Below, in pieces: positions 10,400 through 21,439 of a stretch of 64,000 nucleotides of DNA (within the stretch, counting starts at the first letter, position 1; every line of letters starts with the position of its first letter). The position numbers and the translations under genes are program-made. Source of the DNA: Cherax quadricarinatus (taxonomy: Eukaryota > Arthropoda > Malacostraca > Decapoda > Parastacidae); assembly GCF_038502225.1 (NCBI RefSeq), contig NC_091355.1, forward strand, positions 15,781,044 through 15,845,043, in the 5' to 3' direction. Below the pieces are notes generated by a model that was given only the letters and a program-made list of their open reading frames with translations, was not told the origin of the DNA and ran no database searches.

Positions 10400-10897
10400 C
10401 AACTACTAAAATTGCTGTTGCTTTCAGAACTACGATTACCACCACTATCACCACCACTGCTAGAACTAACTTGCACCTCCACTGTTAGAACTGCTATTAT
10501 CATCACTACCACCGCAAGAACTAAAAACTTCCACCAACACTGTTAGCACTAACGTTGGTATCACCACAATTGCTAGAACTACTGTAACTGTCACCACCAC
10601 TGCTAGAACTACTGCTAATATCACCACCACTGCTAGAACTACTGCTACTATCACCACCACTGCTAGGACTACTGTTACTATCACCACCACTGCTAGAACT
10701 ACTGTTACTATCACCACCACTGCTAGAACTACTGTTACTATCACCACCACTGCTAGAACTACTGTTACTATCACCACCACTGCTAGAACTACTGTTACTA
10801 TCACCACCACTGCTAGAACTACTGTTACTATCACCACCACTGCTAGAACTACTGTTACTATCACCACCACAGCTAGAACTACTGTTACTACCACCAC
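10400..10897. repeat. 30-bp minisatellite running into an assembly gap
   Basis: Regular units contain TATCACCACCACTGCTAGAA and ACTACTGTTAC. Copies are decayed before about 10,558 and nearly identical after it. The array is cut by the gap, so its true length is unknown. Both strands give long low-complexity frames (Ser/Gly-rich or Val-rich) that I regard as non-coding. Confidence 0.93.
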
Positions 10898-10997
10898 NNN
10901 NNNNNNNNNNNNNNNNNNNNNNNNNNNNNNNNNNNNNNNNNNNNNNNNNNNNNNNNNNNNNNNNNNNNNNNNNNNNNNNNNNNNNNNNNNNNNNNNN
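10898..10997. other. Assembly gap of 100 Ns
   Basis: Exactly 100 Ns, the conventional placeholder for a gap of unknown size. It interrupts the 30-bp minisatellite. Confidence 0.99.
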
Positions 10998-11269
10998 ATG
11001 CTCCAAAGTAAACATGAAGGTTGTCTTCTCATGTAGAAATAACTCAGACGAACACTGCAATAGTCTTACTGACCCAACTGAAGGAGACCCCACGTTTACC
11101 ACTTGACTTTCCATTTATTGTGTTTCCTTAAATATACTTACCCTCCCTCTCCAGCTTCATCTGCTTGTGACCTGATGAAGCTCACAGCGAAGTTTTTTTT
11201 TTTTTTTAGACGAAGAATCGCTTATACTGCATTTGTTTCTGTTTGACCAAGGTCTCTCGTAAGTTATGC

Positions 11270-11395
11270 GTCTCAGTTCTGTTAGGTAAAAGGATACAAG
11301 TGTAACTAATGTGACAGTTTATTGTGGCATTAGTTGCAATGGTGTCCTTTTACCTAACGTATTGTCAGTAATTCTAGCAACATTGTTATTGGTCA
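11270..11395. repeat. Module B inverted pair (small foldback)
   Basis: The left arm contains GTTAGGTAAAAGGATACAAG (from 11,281). The right arm contains GTGTCCTTTTACCTAAC (about 11,342-11,358). These are the reverse and forward ends of the module B repeat, best preserved at 35,687-35,942. The right arm continues into the family's TATTGTC.GTAATTCTA block. Confidence 0.75.
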
Positions 11396-11524
11396 TTTCT
11401 GGTTTCCATGCTTTAGAATTAAGGAGCTAGTTTGAGAGCCCTGAAATTACGACATTAAGAGATGTAGAGTGAGAGGAGATATCAAGGCTGTATACAAGGA
11501 TGTACTGAAGATATCCACCCAACA

Positions 11525-11665
11525 ATATTTAGTAAAAGGACACATGCGGCTAATGTGACATTTTATTGCGGCAACGTGGAAACATTGCCACGATAAAATG
11601 TCACATTAGTTGCAGCTGTGTCCTTTTATCTAACGTTTTGTCGGTAATTTTACCATGCTGCTAGT
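11525..11665. repeat. Module B inverted pair (foldback), second copy
   Basis: Arms of about 40-50 bp pair across a short centre. AGTAAAAGGACACATG (from 11,531) faces GTGTCCTTTTATCTAAC (about 11,619-11,635). ATTTTATTGCGGCAACG faces GCCACGATAAAATGTCAC. The hairpin and GAAAC core seen in better copies is lost here. Confidence 0.78.
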
Positions 11666-11689
11666 ATTTAGTAAGAAGCAAAATAACTG

Positions 11690-11990
11690 CTGACAACTTG
11701 ATAAAAAAGACACATAAATCACATAGCTATGTTTCTTTGTGGAAACTTGTCGCCTGCGCAATAGGCATTTTAAATCGAATACAGAGGTGAAAAAATACTG
11801 GAGACAGAGGAGGCAATGCAGAGGTAGTTTTGAGGTGTTCACTCCCTCAGCTGAAAAGTGTTCGGACCTTCAATTTGAAAAGCACTCAGTTGTTCGGCCT
11901 AAAACAAAGGCATGGAGACAAAGACATTTGCACTGGAGCTGGAAGCGAGGTGCAACCTCTCTGGTGTGCGCAGCGCAGTAGTGCACCTCT
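11690..11990 (-). repeat. Decayed module D-like dispersed repeat
   Basis: Read on the minus strand, GCCTATTGCGCAGGCGACAA (about 11,745-11,765) corresponds to the hairpin and GAAAC block of the module at 20,160. The following GTTTCC is preserved. An 80-codon plus-strand frame here has no recognisable protein homology and I do not call it a gene. Confidence 0.5.
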
Positions 11991-12059
11991 GTGAAAGTTG
12001 GTCAACGCAAATTGCTGTTTAATGATGGAGTTGCGGAAGATATCTCTGTGCCAAGATAC

Positions 12060-12370
12060 CAGATGGTGGTAGTGACTGTGGTGGTGGTGGTGGTGGTGTT
12101 TGTGATTGTGGTGACGGTGGTGGTGGTAATGGTTGTGGTGAAGATAGTGGTAGCACTGAAAGTGGCAGAGGCATTGATAGATGCAGTTATGGTGTAGGTG
12201 GCAGTGGTAGTTATGGTTTTAAATGTGATTGTGGTAGTTGTGGTGGTTGTGGTGATGGTAGTTGTGATAGTGATAGTATACTACCGCCACTATCATATTA
12301 GTTGTGGTGCTAATGATAGTTATATTTGTAATTGTGGTGGTTAGAGCGTTGGTGGTTAGGGTGGTTGAAA
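12060..12370. repeat. GTG/GGT-rich cryptic simple sequence
   Basis: An irregular mix of GTGGTG, GTGATTGTG and TGGTAG. It includes a small hairpin, GATAGTGATAGTATACTACC and CACTATCATA, near 12,266-12,297. No gene is seen. Confidence 0.7.
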
Positions 12371-12524
12371 CAAGGCACTATCTTAGAAAACCTTTCGGTT
12401 CTGAGGTCAAAATGTTTTCTAACAAATATGCCCTAGTGTGTTTGCTCACTTGTCTTCATTAAACCTCTTTCTGTATCATTTAACAAGGTTTATACCGGTG
12501 AAGGTGGCGGTGTTTACACTGCAA

Positions 12525-12870
12525 AGTACGTACTCACATTTCTCACCAAAGTATCTCAGATCTCCCTCTAAAGTTTCTTAGATCTCTACATACGTTTTCA
12601 GATCTCTGACTAATGTTCTCAGATATCCCCGCTCAACAAACGTGCTCACATCTCCCTCTGAATAAACGCTGTCACATATCCCGTTAAACAAACGTTATCA
12701 CATCTCCCGCGAAACATTCTCAGATCTCCAGCACAAAGCTTTCAAGTCTCACGCCAAACAAACGTTTTAAGATGATCCGCAAAAACACGTTTTCAACTCT
12801 CAGGCTAAACGTTCTCAGATCTCAGGCTAAAATACATTTCCTCAGTTCCTCTGTTAAAAAAACACACAAG
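12525..12870. repeat. Decayed tandem repeat, about 30 bp
   Basis: Recurring AACAAACGTT and TCTCAGATCTCCC blocks at roughly 30-bp spacing show an old, heavily diverged minisatellite. Confidence 0.6.
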
Positions 12871-13026
12871 GGGCACAGAATTTCCTGGGAAAGAGCTGTC
12901 TGGAAGATAAAATATTACACAGTCTGTTTTGGTGTTACTCTGAACCTCTCTATAAAGGCGAAAATTATTTACTACTACTGCCTGGTCGAAAAGAAACATT
13001 TCTTCACACACATCCACACACACACA

Positions 13027-13135
13027 AACACTGACAGTCTGCCAACACTGACAGTCTCTATCATCTTCCATCACTGACAGTATCATCTGTCATCACTGAC
13101 AGTCTATCATCTGCCATCACTGACAGTCTCTCCAT
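13027..13135. repeat. Short minisatellite around CACTGACAGT
   Basis: CACTGACAGTCT recurs five times, alternating with ATCATCTGCCAT-type spacers, at roughly 17-30-bp spacing. Confidence 0.75.
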
Positions 13136-13655
13136 CACCTGGATAGGCTGACCGTGTGGATCCTACAGGAAAAAGTAAATGATATATCGAAAGAGCAATA
13201 AAAAATGAAGGGAGTGAAGGCCGTTGCCAATACATAGATATAATAAAAGTTCTTCCAAACAGATTGGAGGGGAACAGTAAAAAAAAAAATTATACGATCT
13301 AGGGAAATGTGTATAATGGCAGGGGAGAGATAACATGAAATAAGAGAGACACCTCTAGCAGAAAAAAGAGCTCAAAGACTGAAAGAGCAAATGAAAATGG
13401 TGAATGTGATATTTTGCCCACAATTTTCCATTATGCACACTAGAGGGTAATAAATAAATGTCAGGAGCAAAGGAATCACGAAGAGACAAGGGAGATTTTT
13501 TTTTTTTGGGGGGGGGGCAAAAAAATTTTATAAGTAGATCAAGAGGCACAAGAGTGATAAAAGAGACAGTAATGGAAATAGTGACAACAGAGAAGGCAGT
13601 CTTTAGGAGAAAACAATACGAGGAAGAAAGAGACAGGTCTCTCATGATCTACGGA

Positions 13656-14045
13656 CTTGAGGCTGACGGTAGATTAAGAAGCAACATGATTAACTTGAGG
13701 CTGACGGTAGATTAAGAGGCAACATGCTGACTTGAGGCTGACGGTAGATTAAGAAGCAACATGATTGACTTGAGGCTGACGGTAGATTAAGATGACTGAC
13801 TTGAAACGGTAGATTAAGAGGCAACATGATTGACTTGAGGCTGACGGTAGATTAAGAAGCAACATGATTGACTTGAGGCTGACGGTAGATTAAGATGACT
13901 GACTTGAGGCTGACGGTAGATTAAGAGGCAACATGATTGACTTGAGGCTGACGGTAGATTAAGAAGCAACATAATGGTAGATTAAGAAGCAACATGATTG
14001 ACTTGAGGCTGACGGTAGATCAAAAGCAACATGAGAGGAGAAGCA
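13656..14045. repeat. 38-bp minisatellite inside a CR1 ORF1 remnant
   Basis: Units contain CTTGAGGCTGACGGTAGATT and AAGAAGCAACATGATTGA, with some shortened units. The first unit is continuous with the ORF1-like coding sequence (…IYGLEADGRLRSN), so the repeat arose from element sequence. Confidence 0.9.
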
Positions 14046-14739
14046 ACATGAGATAATATTGATCATTCAATTTATACGGAAGATGGAAAATATTCAGAAG
14101 ATTAGGAATTACACTGGGAAAAGCCCCGCTTGATCAAACTAACCGTTTGGCTATAACCCCTTTAAAAAGAACTTGAGACAATTTTCTTATCTGAAGTACA
14201 AGCTAGTGTGTATATCTGGACTGAGACAGACTGGAAAAGGAAGGAACTATCGAAGGAGCATGTAAAAAATGCTAGATGCTATAAAAGAAAGGAGGGGGTT
14301 AAAAAGATGAGGGAACATCCAAAATCAAGAAATCTTTCAAGGCTCAATCCTATGTTTATCTCTCAGCTAGCCTAATTAAATGAGTATCTTCTTTCACAGA
14401 ACTACCAATAACTCTTTATCCTATCTACTACTACCCCAATGAAAATAAATCACTTTGTCTGACTTTATTGGGTTATCCTAGGTACCTGATACAAGTTACT
14501 ATATATGATGATTGTACTTATGTGTACCAGTACCTAAGCAAACTTACCAACAGCTTTCACTCTGGACCCGCCCTATGTGGCAATGAGCACTTTAACCCCA
14601 GAAGCTCTTCTCCTACTCTTTACCGATTAGAAACTAATATAGATCCTGGACACCAGAAATCAGAGCTTAGTAAGGAAGGTGGTACAGGGTATCATATACA
14701 AATACTGAAGAATTATCAAAAGTGAGGAAATGAAAGAAT

Positions 14740-15800
14740 CGATATTAAAGACAAACTAGACATTATAGCTCTCACAAATACAAAACTAACTGAAATGATA
14801 AAGGATACCATTTTCTCAGCAGGATTTCAAGCAGTAAGGGAAAAAGAAATATTGAAAGTGGCGTTTAAAGAGATGTGTGGAATAAACAGAAAATTTGAAT
14901 GACAATATGGTGGGGACAATTAAGAAAGGTTCAAAAGCAGAAATAACAGTGACCTACAACCAACTTTAAGTAGTAACTGACCAAGATGACAACAAAGCAG
15001 TGGTTGACATCGTGACGGAAGCATCAAGAAGCGTTCATGTGGTAAAAGAAAAGCTGTTGATAATGGAAGATTTCTCAAAATGAGAAATAGACCAGATGAG
15101 CTTATATCCACATGGGGAACCAGGGATGCTAAGATGTTGGATGTTGTGATGAAAATCTTTGTGTCAGTTTCTCAAGGACACAGAAGAGAATTGGGGACGA
15201 ACCAACAAAACTGGATCTAGTATTTATCATAAATGTATCTAATAAGGACGATTTAGAATGATAGGCCTCTGGGTGCTAGCCATCCTAACAATACCGAATT
15301 TCGAACAACTTATGGAAGCAAACAATGAGGGATGCATAGCAGATGGACATCAGGAGAAATCAGATTACAGAAGACACTTATAATCCTAAACGAAGAACGA
15401 TGGAAAGCGAACTTCAAAGAAAGTCAGTGAACAGGATGGACTACCTAGCAGGTAAACTGGCAAAACATAATTGGGATCATGGTTCAACCAAAGATGGAGA
15501 AAGGAAAGCAAAAGTGTAGGAGAAAAGGCAAAACTTTAGAGAAAACAGACAAGAGAGAAGTGAGCAGAAGGCCCATAAACGAAAATGCAAGGGTGAGAAG
15601 AAAAGCTGAAACACGATTTGAGAATGACATAGAGACAAAGGTTAAGGGTGAAACTGTTTCAAAGTCACACCGAAAGAATGGCGACAGTAAAGACCAGGAA
15701 ATAGGACTGAAGGAGAAAGGCGGAGAGTTCACGGAAAAACTCAAGAAAAATGGCAAGGAAACCTGTGAGGAACTGAACGAATAATTTAAAAAGGCATTCT
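14740..15800 (+). pseudogene. CR1-like endonuclease and EN-RT linker remnant
   Basis: DIIALTNTKLTEMIKDTIFS (about 14,758-14,817) matches the endonuclease block seen in copy 1. ISTWGTRDAKMLDVVMKI (about 15,105-15,160) matches its middle, and RPLGAS (about 15,265) the SDH region. The longest open piece (15,479-15,784) includes VSRRPINENARVRRKAE and FENDIETKVKG. It corresponds to the linker ISRRARNEYAQIRREAQ in copy 1. Many stops separate the pieces. The copy is dead. Confidence 0.72.
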
Positions 15801-16330
15801 CAGTGAACACAAGATTAACACCAGAGTGTCAAAGAGAAAGGGTACACCAACGGGTACCAGACATCATGCACACAATGGGGGAGAAGGTGAAGAAACTTTT
15901 TTGGTGAGCAGAATACATCAAACACGATGGGAACTGACAAGGTGTCACTATGGATTCTACGAGAGGCAGCAGAAGCACTGAGCCACTAGCTAAAATTTAC
16001 AGGTCAATAGATACGGGATTGTTACAAGGGACATGAAAAAATTAAAAGTTGCCTCAACATTTAAGATATAAGGCAGAATGTATGTGTTAATCACACTAGA
16101 AGTTACAGACATGTGTGAGTCATAGGGATGTCAGGAAGTATTTATTCAGCTTCAGAGTGATGATTAAGTGGAATGAAATTGATGAAGGGAGGCTCCATGC
16201 ATAGTTTTAGGAATAGCTATGACAGGGCCCACCTGGACAGTAGGGAGTAAGTGCAGCAAGCGGTAGGACAATAAGCAGAGCGCAAAGCTAAGACTCGACT
16301 CCTGCAACCACAGGTAGGTGAGGTTTGTAT

Positions 16331-16334
<4 letters not shown>

Positions 16335-16387
<53 letters not shown>
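16335..16387. repeat. (TC)n microsatellite
   Basis: About 25 TC units directly at the 3' end of CR1-like copy 3. Confidence 0.97.
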
Positions 16388-16389
<2 letters not shown>

Positions 16390-16574
16390 GATGAGTATTT
16401 ATTGCAACGCACATTCTGGTAACCACAAATGGAGTAGGATTTATTTAGGTAAATATATACACGCAGACTGCTCTGGTTCTGGGACTGAATATACATTTAT
16501 TTCGGTGAATATTGAAGCTGAGAGAAGTATGTTGAATGCAATGTGCGCTCCACCGAAATGTTTTTCTTAATATT

Positions 16575-16656
<82 letters not shown>
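16575..16656. repeat. (TG)n microsatellite
   Basis: (TG)n with two TA interruptions. Just upstream, ATTTCGGTG and CACCGAAAT (about 16,498 and 16,551) form a 9-bp inverted repeat. Confidence 0.96.
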
Positions 16657-17335
16657 GAAAAAACACTCATGTACACATCTTTCGGTAGCATTATATCATT
16701 TACTTTCAGTGTGTGTAAGTTGGTTTCTGGTACATGGCCTCGCTGTTTATAACATCAGGCAATATACTTCACAAGTTTCCTGATTGGTTGGTCCTGTCGA
16801 ATCTAACCTTCAATTTTGTTTTGTATTTACTACTACCATCTCCTCATCTCAAGCATTCCTCTTTCTAAATACCCTGAATCAACCTCTGGATAACTATTTT
16901 TTATCGGCCCTCTCATTTGAATGGCTTTTAGTATTGTTTTCTTCTATTGTTCCCAGTCCCCTATTTTCAGTCTTTCCTTGTTTATTAAAACCTCAAAGTA
17001 TCTTGTACGTTGTTATCATGTCTCCACTGATTTTTCTTTATTCTAAAGTGATTAGATTCAATTCATTTAGCTTCTCTTCGCAGGTCAGACCTCTCAGCTC
17101 TGGAGGTAGTCGTGCTGCAAATCTCTGGACCTTCTCTGGTTTCCTTAGCTGCTTGATCAGTTGTAGGTTCCTTGCAGGTGCGGCTTACTTAATGGAAGGT
17201 CGTGAATACTTCGTACCTAAGTTCCTGAAAGCCTTTCTCAATTATACTATATGTACAAATGCTGGTCATATTGTTGGTTATAAGCGCCTCCAGTGATGTG
17301 CTCGGTATTGTGCTTACCCCAGGGTCATTCTCCAA

Positions 17336-17515
17336 TACTTCCGCATTATTTGTTCTTTAGATGTCAATAACTAAATAAACATTTCTCTAATTGTAGATAA
17401 ACAATTCAGAGAACCACAAGTTGGTAAATTTGATACATGTGCAACACTTGGGTATCTTTAAGGAAACGTGTCGCCACACAGTGGCTTCATCAGTCCAGTA
17501 CAAAGAAGACTGGTG
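17336..17515 (-). repeat. Module A repeat, minus orientation
   Basis: On the minus strand this reads GGACTGATGAAGCCACTGTG with the GTGGC hairpin arm, then AAAGATACCCAAGTG and GTTGCACATG. It continues to AGAACAAATAATGCGG. It is an inverted counterpart of the copy at about 20,337-20,490. The GAAAC core is changed to GACAC. Confidence 0.8.
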
Positions 17516-17799
17516 AGGATCAGGAGTCCTTAAGGAAATCGTATTTCTGTTGTCATTTCCCTGAACATCCCCACAATATTTCCAGGTCTTACAGCAGTCT
17601 TGCCATGAATTCTTCAGGTTTTTGCTTATTTGTTTTACATCATACGCAAATAGGACTTTATCTCTTCTGGCATCTCCTTTACGAATAGGAGCGGTACTGG
17701 TCCCACACTGATCCTTATGGGACCCCAATGGTACCTCGGCCCGTCCTCGATCCTCTTCTCTGGTGGATAAGAATCATGAGGAATAAAAAGGCACAATAC

Positions 17800-17950
17800 T
17801 GTAACTGGAACAATACACAAATAACCCGCAATTGGGAAAAAGAAACTGATGACGACGTTGTGGTCCGACTTGGTCTAGTTAATGATCCAAGTCGGACCGA
17901 AACATCATCAATATCTTATTCCTATGTGCGGGTTATTTGTGTAGGAATCA
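17800..17950. repeat. Module C palindrome (nested hairpin)
   Basis: The outer 16-bp perfect arms are at 17,815-17,830 and 17,927-17,942. The inner 12-bp perfect arms GGTCCGACTTGG and CCAAGTCGGACC are at 17,862-17,873 and 17,887-17,898. It is a head-to-head pair of module C, whose single copy lies at 50,580-50,712. Confidence 0.8.
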
Positions 17951-18123
17951 TAAGCAAGACAAACGAGCCGTCTCCTTTCCATTAGGTATTCTGGAATCTA
18001 TTATAGTACCATTGTAGCTAGTCTTTCCTCTTCATGTTTATAGATCAATCTCTGGTGTATTGCACTATCAAATTCATTTTTGCATTTAGGAAATGTGCAT
18101 TCCACCCCCACCTCCATCTTATT

Positions 18124-19161
18124 GTACGTGCAGATCACAGTGCTGCTGTACGTGCAGATCACAGTGCTGGTGTACGTGCAGATCACAGTGCTGGTGTACG
18201 TGCAGATCACAGTGCTGCTGTACGTGCAGATCACAGTGCTGCTGTACGTGCAGATCACAGTGCTGCTGTACGTGCAGATCACAGTGCTGCTGTACGTGCA
18301 GATCACAGTGCTGCTGTACGTGCAGATCACAGTGCTGGTGTACGTGCAGATCACAGTGCTGCTGTACGTGCAGATCACAGTGCTGCTGTACGTGCAGATC
18401 ACAGTGCTGCTGTACGTGCAGATCACAGTGCTGCTGTACGTGCAGATCACAGTGCTGGTGTACGTGCAGATCACAGTGCTGGTGTACGTGCAGATCACAG
18501 TGCTGGTGTACGTGCAGATCACAGTGCTGCTGTACGTGCAGATCACAGTGCTGCTGTACGTGCAGATCACAGTGCTGGTGTACGTGCAGATCACAGTGCT
18601 GCTGTACGTGCAGATCACAGTGCTGCTGTACGTGCAGATCACAGTGCTGCTGTACGTGCAGATCACAGTGCTGCTGTACGTGCAGATCACAGTGCTGGTG
18701 TACGTGCAGATCACAGTGCTGGTGTACGTGCAGATCACAGTGCTGCTGTACGTGCACGTGCAGATCACAGTGCTGCTGTACGTGCAGATCACAGTGCTGG
18801 TGTACGTGCAGATCACAGTGCTGCTGTACGTGCAGATCACAGTGCTGGTGTACGTGCTGGTGTAGATCACAGTGCTGGTGCTGTACGTGCAGATCACAGT
18901 GCTGGTGTACGTGCAGATCACAGTGCTGGTGTACGTGCAGATCACAGTGCTGGTGTACGTGCAGATCACAGTGCTGGTGTACGTGCAGATCACAGTGCTG
19001 GTGTACGTGCAGATCTGACGTGCAGATCACAGTGCTGGTGTACGTGCAGATCACAGTGCTGGTGTACGTGCAGATCACAGTGCTGGTGTACGTGCAGATC
19101 ACAGTGCTGCTGTACGTGCAGATCACAGTGCTGGTGTACGTGCAGATCACAGTGCTGATGT
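18124..19161. repeat. 24-bp minisatellite, about 43 copies
   Basis: Units contain GTACGTGCAGATCACAGTGC followed by TGCT or TGGT. The two variants are interspersed on the left, while the GGT type dominates after about 18,850. Irregular joins occur at about 18,750, 18,850-18,880 and 19,010. Because 24 is divisible by three, several frames stay open on both strands. I regard none as coding. Confidence 0.97.
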
Positions 19162-19257
19162 ACTCTGAGGACTGAAGTAGCGGTGTTCTGCTCTCAGTAA
19201 CCTGCACGCAAATGTAAAATGAACTTGGAATGTTGAAACTTTGTTTTTAGCTATTAC

Positions 19258-19600
19258 TACAAAAATCTATAACTACTATTAATATTACTACAGTTACAAT
19301 GAATACTACTGTTACTACTACTACTAGTAGTAGTAGTAGTACTTCTACGACTAGTAGTAGTAGTAGTACTACTACTACTTCTGCTACTACTGCTACTGAT
19401 ACTACTAATACTGCTGCTGCAGCTACTGCTACTACAACTACTACTACCACTATGACTACTACTACGACTAGTACAACTATTACGACTATACTACTACTAC
19501 TACCACTAGTATTACTACTACGACTAGTACTATTACGACTACTACTACTATTGCTACTACTACTATTACTATTACTACTGCCGCTAGAACTGAGTTACAA
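19258..19600. repeat. (ACT)n-rich trinucleotide tract
   Basis: Imperfect ACT/AGT trinucleotide repeats with internal switches between ACT and AGT runs (for example 19,318-19,342). Local self-complementarity results. Confidence 0.9.
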
Positions 19601-19619
19601 AATCCACATAAAATAAGTA

Positions 19620-20155
19620 ACACGCCTATATGGATCTTTCGGCTGATACAAAGAAACATTTACAAAAATTACTTAATTTTTAAGAACGAATGAATTGTTT
19701 TACAATCACAAATTAATATGAAGATATTTGAAATATGGTGATGATACTAAGAGAAGCAGAACGTTGGGTAGTATTGTAAGTATTATTTATATTTTGGATA
19801 TTATACGTACAGTGGTTACTAGATAATGAGGAAATGGACACGATACTAAATATCTTTATGTAATTTTTTTCTTTAAATTTGAAAGAGATTATTTTTCATG
19901 CACTGTTGTTTTCATTTAACGTAAATTGCACGACTGATTATCGCTGGCAACTCTAGAATAGTAATGACGTGTTTAGTTATACGTATTTCTGCATTTTTTA
20001 AGGTTGCCTTTTCAGATGCTTTGAAAAAATGTTTGAGTTACCCACTTACAGTAGTAGTCACAATACTACACTTCTGTGTAATATATTTTTATCTATATAT
20101 TACGTGGCCTTATTACCTGCTAAATATTTTCATTAATTGTTTTATTAGAATTCTG
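19620..20155. other. AT-rich intergenic DNA, no gene seen
   Basis: A short hydrophobic open frame (19,964-20,257) overlaps the following dispersed module. It has no recognisable homology, so I do not call it. Confidence 0.45.
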
Positions 20156-20159
20156 TATT

Positions 20160-20490
20160 TTACGACTGAAGAAACCTATTGTGTAGGTGTAACATTGAGA
20201 GAGATAAGACACCCAACTGTTGGACATGTGTTTATGTTGTATTCTTATCACGTTTGATGGACGGATTACATCTACTCCAGGCTGAGGGACTGATTACCTC
20301 ACACTCCTTCTGATATTCGCCATTCTTCTTTGTATTGGACTGATGAAGCCATGAGGTGAAACGCTCCCATAATAAAGATAACAAAGTGTTGCACATGTAT
20401 CACATTTATCAGTTTTTCGGTTCTCTGAACTATTTATCTACAATTAGAGATATGTTTATTTAGTTATTAGCAGCTGAAGAGCAAATAATG
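20160..20490 (+). repeat. Module D plus module A dispersed repeats
   Basis: Module D begins with CTGAAGA (20,166-20,172), hairpin arms ACCTA and TAGGT (20,174-20,178 and 20,184-20,188) and a decayed GTAAC. Module A begins with GGACTGATGAAGCC (about 20,337), then TAATAAAGATAACAAAGTGT and TGCACATGTAT. It ends near AAGAGCAAATAATGCAGAAG. The A part is the inverted partner of 17,336-17,515. Confidence 0.72.
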
Positions 20491-20494
20491 CAGA

Positions 20495-21430
20495 AGCATT
20501 TTATTTGCGCGAGTATAAGCAATATGTGGTGTGTTTATACTCTGCTGTATATAGAAAAATAAAGAAAATTGAATGGAATCTAATCGACTGCCTTGACAAT
20601 GGTCTATCTAGTTCATTGCATGGCTTCTAACATCCCCATCTGGGACACGCAAGATACAGAGAATTTATTGTGATTCATTTTACAGTATTAATTCCAAGAA
20701 GTGTCGGCAATCAGCCAGACAGCACCCGGCACAGATGAATTGTTTGTATACACGAGGTCCCAAAGTTACGAGCGCCCCAGGTAACACAATCACACCTGCA
20801 AACTTGGCACTCCCAGATTTTTATAATTATAACTTAATATTTAAAGGGGGTGGAGCGGCAAGCGTTGGCTTACCGCTTCACTCCCTAACCTAACTCTCTG
20901 TTCAGTTTTGTAACCTGTAAGTCGTCATACGAATACTTATGAAATAATAACTATGCATAAAACAAATATTTCTTAAAAAATATCTCTTTCATAGGTCAAA
21001 TAATATATACTTTTTACGTTTTTTTAAGAAATTTATATTTTTAAAATGTATATCAATCCATTATACAAACCCGCAACCAGAGTAATTAGGTATCCCCGAA
21101 GGAATACCCTCAAATAGTTGCCAGAATTTAAAAAAAAAGAATTCTTCCTCCAAAGTTTTATTGTTTCTTTCATAAGAAAGTTGTATCTGACTGGCTTCGA
21201 ATTTCCAAGACTGGTGTACAGTACCTATGGCAAAGTTCATGCAACTATAGATATCTGCAGGCGTCCTATGGTCAAAGCTACGTAACTCATTCCAATAAAG
21301 AGTTCGATAACTTTCAAAAGCCTCTTCTGTCTGGCTTCAGACATTCAGAGAAGGTGTATTCCTCACAGACAAGGGCGAAGAGTGAAACAGAGAATGGAAA
21401 CAGAGTAGTGTTGTTACTCATTGATCAAAG
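20495..21430. other. Intergenic DNA, no gene seen
   Basis: AT-rich, apparently unique sequence. I see no coding, RNA or element homology. Confidence 0.45.
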
Positions 21431-21439
21431 TAGGTTCAT

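Larger units (their letters stand above)
13450..16335 (+). mobile_element. CR1-like retrotransposon, copy 3, degenerate
   Basis: The order is ORF1-like motif (about 13,620), an internal minisatellite (13,656-14,045), endonuclease remnant, EN-RT linker, then only traces of RT. The family tail CTCCTGCAACCACAGGTAGGT follows, ending at (TC)n near 16,336. Most of the RT (equivalent to about 1.2 kb of copy 1) is deleted between about 16,040 and 16,190. The left boundary is uncertain. Confidence 0.75.
16850..18118 (-). mobile_element. CR1-like RT remnant, copy 4, split by two insertions
   Basis: Three colinear minus-strand pieces cover the RT: 16,850-17,335 (thumb region), 17,520-17,790 (a decayed FADD, read as AYDVKQ, and a decayed G-x-x-Q-G-S) and 17,950-18,118 (C-T-F-P-K-C-K-N-E-F-D, equivalent to FLDCKKPFD). 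A module A repeat (17,336-17,515) and a module C palindrome (17,800-17,950) separate them. The right end stops at the edge of the 24-bp array. Confidence 0.72.

Noticed and set aside
11168..11200. CTGATGAAGCTCACAGCGAAG near a poly(T), resembling the hammerhead-like core
   Set aside because: The stem II hairpin does not close properly and no stem I partner follows.
11739..11981. 80-residue basic frame
   Set aside because: It overlaps a reverse-oriented module D-like repeat and has no recognisable family.
12060..12370. Possible telomeric or subtelomeric GT-rich repeat
   Set aside because: No TTAGG-type units are present. The sequence is irregular GTGGTG.
17815..17942. Module C as a full hammerhead-like core
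   Set aside because: A hairpin and GAAAC are present, but the nucleotides before the hairpin do not give a CTGATGA-like core with a pairing stem I, so it is not counted with A, B and the PLE.
18001..19207. Long frames on both strands over the 18-kb array
   Set aside because: Same 24-bp repeat effect. Four overlapping frames cannot all be genes and none has independent support.
19964..20257. Hydrophobic 97-residue frame that could be a membrane protein
   Set aside because: Its C-terminal third overlaps dispersed module D, composition follows AT-richness, and no homology is recognised.
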